Of a stretch of 7,842 nucleotides of DNA, positions 6,358 to 7,842 are shown piece by piece; the first letter of the stretch is position 1, and the number at the start of each line of letters is the position of its first letter. The position numbers and the translations under genes were made by a program. Under the pieces are notes generated by a model. It worked only from the letters and a program-made list of their open reading frames with translations, did not search any database and was not told the origin of the DNA. Source of the stretch: Sandaracinaceae bacterium (GTDB lineage Bacteria; Myxococcota_A; Polyangia; Polyangiales; Houyiibacteriaceae); the NCBI GenBank assembly GCA_012514415.1, contig JAAZAH010000196.1, positions 1 through 7,842 on the forward strand, in the 5' to 3' direction.

Positions 6358-7842
6358 CACGCGCTAATCGACTCATTCACCCCATCGCCGTCGCCATCGA
6401 AGACGATGGGAAAGACCTCACGGATGTGCGAGACGAAATGGAAGCGAAGCGCGTCGCGAACATGATCGGGGAGCTCATCCAGATCCGGCCGGTTTCGTTC
6501 GGGGAGGACGACTTCTTTGATGCCGGCGTAATGCGCCCCGAGGCAGCGCTCTTTGATATTCGGCGCCGGGAGGATGTTGCCGCGCAGCGTAAGCTCCCCA
6601 ACCAGTCCGAGATCCCCTCGTACTGGGTTCCGAGTGAGCAGCGAGGCGACGGCGATCGCGATGGGTAGACCGGCCGAGGTGCCTTCCTTCGGGGTTGCGC
6701 CTTCGGGAAGGTGCACATGCACATCGATCGTGCTGAGAAAATCGGCTGGGAGCCCAAAATCGGCCGGGCGGGAGCGGAGATAGCTCATCGCCGTGGCAAA
6801 GGACTCTTTGAGGACATCGCCGGTCTTGCCGGTGAGGTGGAATCGGCCCTTGCCGGGCATCTGGCTCGCCTCGACCACCATGATCTTCCCCCCGAGCGGC
6901 GTATAGCTGAGCCCCGTCGCGATCCCTGGGCGGGGTGAGCGTTCAGGCCGCTCGGTGCGTGCGGTCGGGGGACCGAGGATTTTCCGGACAAACTCTCGAT
7001 CGGCGCGGACAGGCTCGGTCTTCCCCTCTGCGATGTCGACAGCGACGGCGCGGCAGAGCGCCGCGATCTGGCGATCGAGCTTTCGAACGCCGAGCTCGTT
7101 GGTATAATTTTCGATGAGCTCGTTGAGGGCCTCGTCGGTGATATCGAGCTGAACGGGAGAGAGGCCGTGCTCCTCGAGCTGCCTTGGCGCTACGAAATCT
7201 CGGGCGATGGCAAGCTGCTCATCGCGAGTGTATCCCGGAAGCTCGAGGACCTCCATGCGATCGTAGAGCGCCCAAGGGATTGTCCGCGCTGTATTCGCGG
7301 TCGCGATGAACATCACCTGGCTAAGATCGAGTGGGATATCCAGGTAATGGTCGTGAAATTCACGGTTCTGCTCGGGATCGAGCACCTCGAGGAGCGCTGA
7401 GGAGGGATCGCCGCGCCTTCCGCTACCCAATTTATCGACCTCATCGAGGACGATGACCGGATTCATGCTCCCGGCCTTTTTCATCGCAGCAACGACACGT
7501 CCGGGAAGAGCGCCGATGTACGTGCGCCGATGCCCGCGAATCTCGGCCTCATCGTTGACGCCTCCAAGCGCGATGCGCGCAAAGCTGCGTCCGGTCGCGC
7601 GCGCGATGGAACGCGCAAGCGAAGTCTTCCCGACGCCAGGCGGTCCGATCAGGCAGAGGATGGGCGCGCGTCCATCACGTCGAAGTTTTCGGACGGCGAT
7701 CTGCTCGACGACGCGTTTTTTGGGGCGCTCGAGGCCATAATGGTCTTCATCGAGGACCCGCCGAACGGTTGCGGTATCCAGCTTATCGGGCGTGTAGACA
7801 CCAAACGGCAAATCGAGGATCCACTCGACGTAATTGCGCGCC
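6357..7842 (-). CDS. lon: ATP-dependent LonA protease, 5' truncated by the window
   Basis: This is the AAA+ and protease part of LonA, which degrades damaged and regulatory proteins in the cytoplasm. The frame stays open to the window edge and the edge encodes RNYVEWILDLPFGVYTPDKL, the usual LonA linker, so the TTG at 7811 is internal and the N-terminal domain lies outside. Counting from 7811, Walker A GPPGVGKTS is at 56-64, Walker B VIVLDEVDKL at 119-128, and DRMEV holds the expected arginine. RGDPSSALLEVLDPEQN and GHRRTYIGALPG are near-identical to E. coli Lon. The protease domain has the Ser-Lys dyad: PEGATPKEGTSAG with Ser379 (codon 6677-6675) and PAPNIKERCLGAH with Lys420 (codon 6554-6552), where E. 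coli reads GGLKEK. The protein should be active. Its C-terminus ends in an unusual FDGDGDGVNES tail. The stop overlaps the start of a membrane metallopeptidase gene, a distinctive pairing. Confidence 0.97.
   Translation of the reverse strand, partial: ARNYVEWILDLPFGVYTPDKLDTATVRRVLDEDHYGLERPKKRVVEQIAVRKLRRDGRAPILCLIGPPGVGKTSLARSIARATGRSFARIALGGVNDEAEIRGHRRTYIGALPGRVVAAMKKAGSMNPVIVLDEVDKLGSGRRGDPSSALLEVLDPEQNREFHDHYLDIPLDLSQVMFIATANTARTIPWALYDRMEVLELPGYTRDEQLAIARDFVAPRQLEEHGLSPVQLDITDEALNELIENYTNELGVRKLDRQIAALCRAVAVDIAEGKTEPVRADREFVRKILGPPTARTERPERSPRPGIATGLSYTPLGGKIMVVEASQMPGKGRFHLTGKTGDVLKESFATAMSYLRSRPADFGLPADFLSTIDVHVHLPEGATPKEGTSAGLPIAIAVASLLTRNPVRGDLGLVGELTLRGNILPAPNIKERCLGAHYAGIKEVVLPERNRPDLDELPDHVRDALRFHFVSHIREVFPIVFDGDGDGVNESISA

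Noticed and set aside
7809..7811. TTG at 7811 as the start of a short Lon.
   Set aside because: The codons before it continue the conserved LonA linker to the window edge, so the gene is truncated rather than short.

Overview
The window comes from a GC-rich Gram-negative bacterium. Periplasm-spanning proton-channel genes (TolQ/ExbB and two TolR/ExbD proteins), a LonA protease and very compact gene packing support this. The gene content and the exbB-exbD-exbD order would suit a deltaproteobacterial-type lineage such as Myxococcota or Bradymonadales. That placement is inference, because no rRNA or other marker gene is present.

Layout. (1) Bases 1-1141 (+) hold the 3' part of a pectin-acetylesterase/Notum-family hydrolase with its start outside the window and an acidic C-terminal tail. 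(2) Bases 1142-1424 are a non-coding stretch with a near-consensus sigma70-type promoter (TTGACA-N16-TATCAT), a roughly 150-nt leader, and a perfect 7-bp hairpin just before the Shine-Dalgarno of the next gene. (3) Bases 1425-4197 (+) form a four-gene operon: a MotA/TolQ/ExbB proton-channel protein, two different ExbD/TolR proteins, and a single-pass membrane protein I do not recognise. A perfect 10-bp inverted repeat lies between the first two genes. (4) Bases 4150-7842 (-) carry a convergent unit: a LonA ATP-dependent protease (5' end outside the window) translationally coupled to a 7-TM protein with a gluzincin-type HExxH zinc peptidase domain and a helical TPR-like C-terminus. The two operons collide tail to tail and their coding sequences overlap by 48 bp.

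How the genes may work together. The ExbB/ExbD/ExbD set should form an inner-membrane proton-driven motor. The fourth protein is tightly coupled to it and is the natural candidate for a dedicated partner. The Lon/membrane-peptidase pair suggests linked cytoplasmic and periplasmic proteolysis, inferred only from the overlapping start and stop. The most novel points are the unassigned motor partner and the Lon-coupled polytopic metallopeptidase. I see no CRISPR array, tRNA, rRNA, insertion sequence or phage gene.
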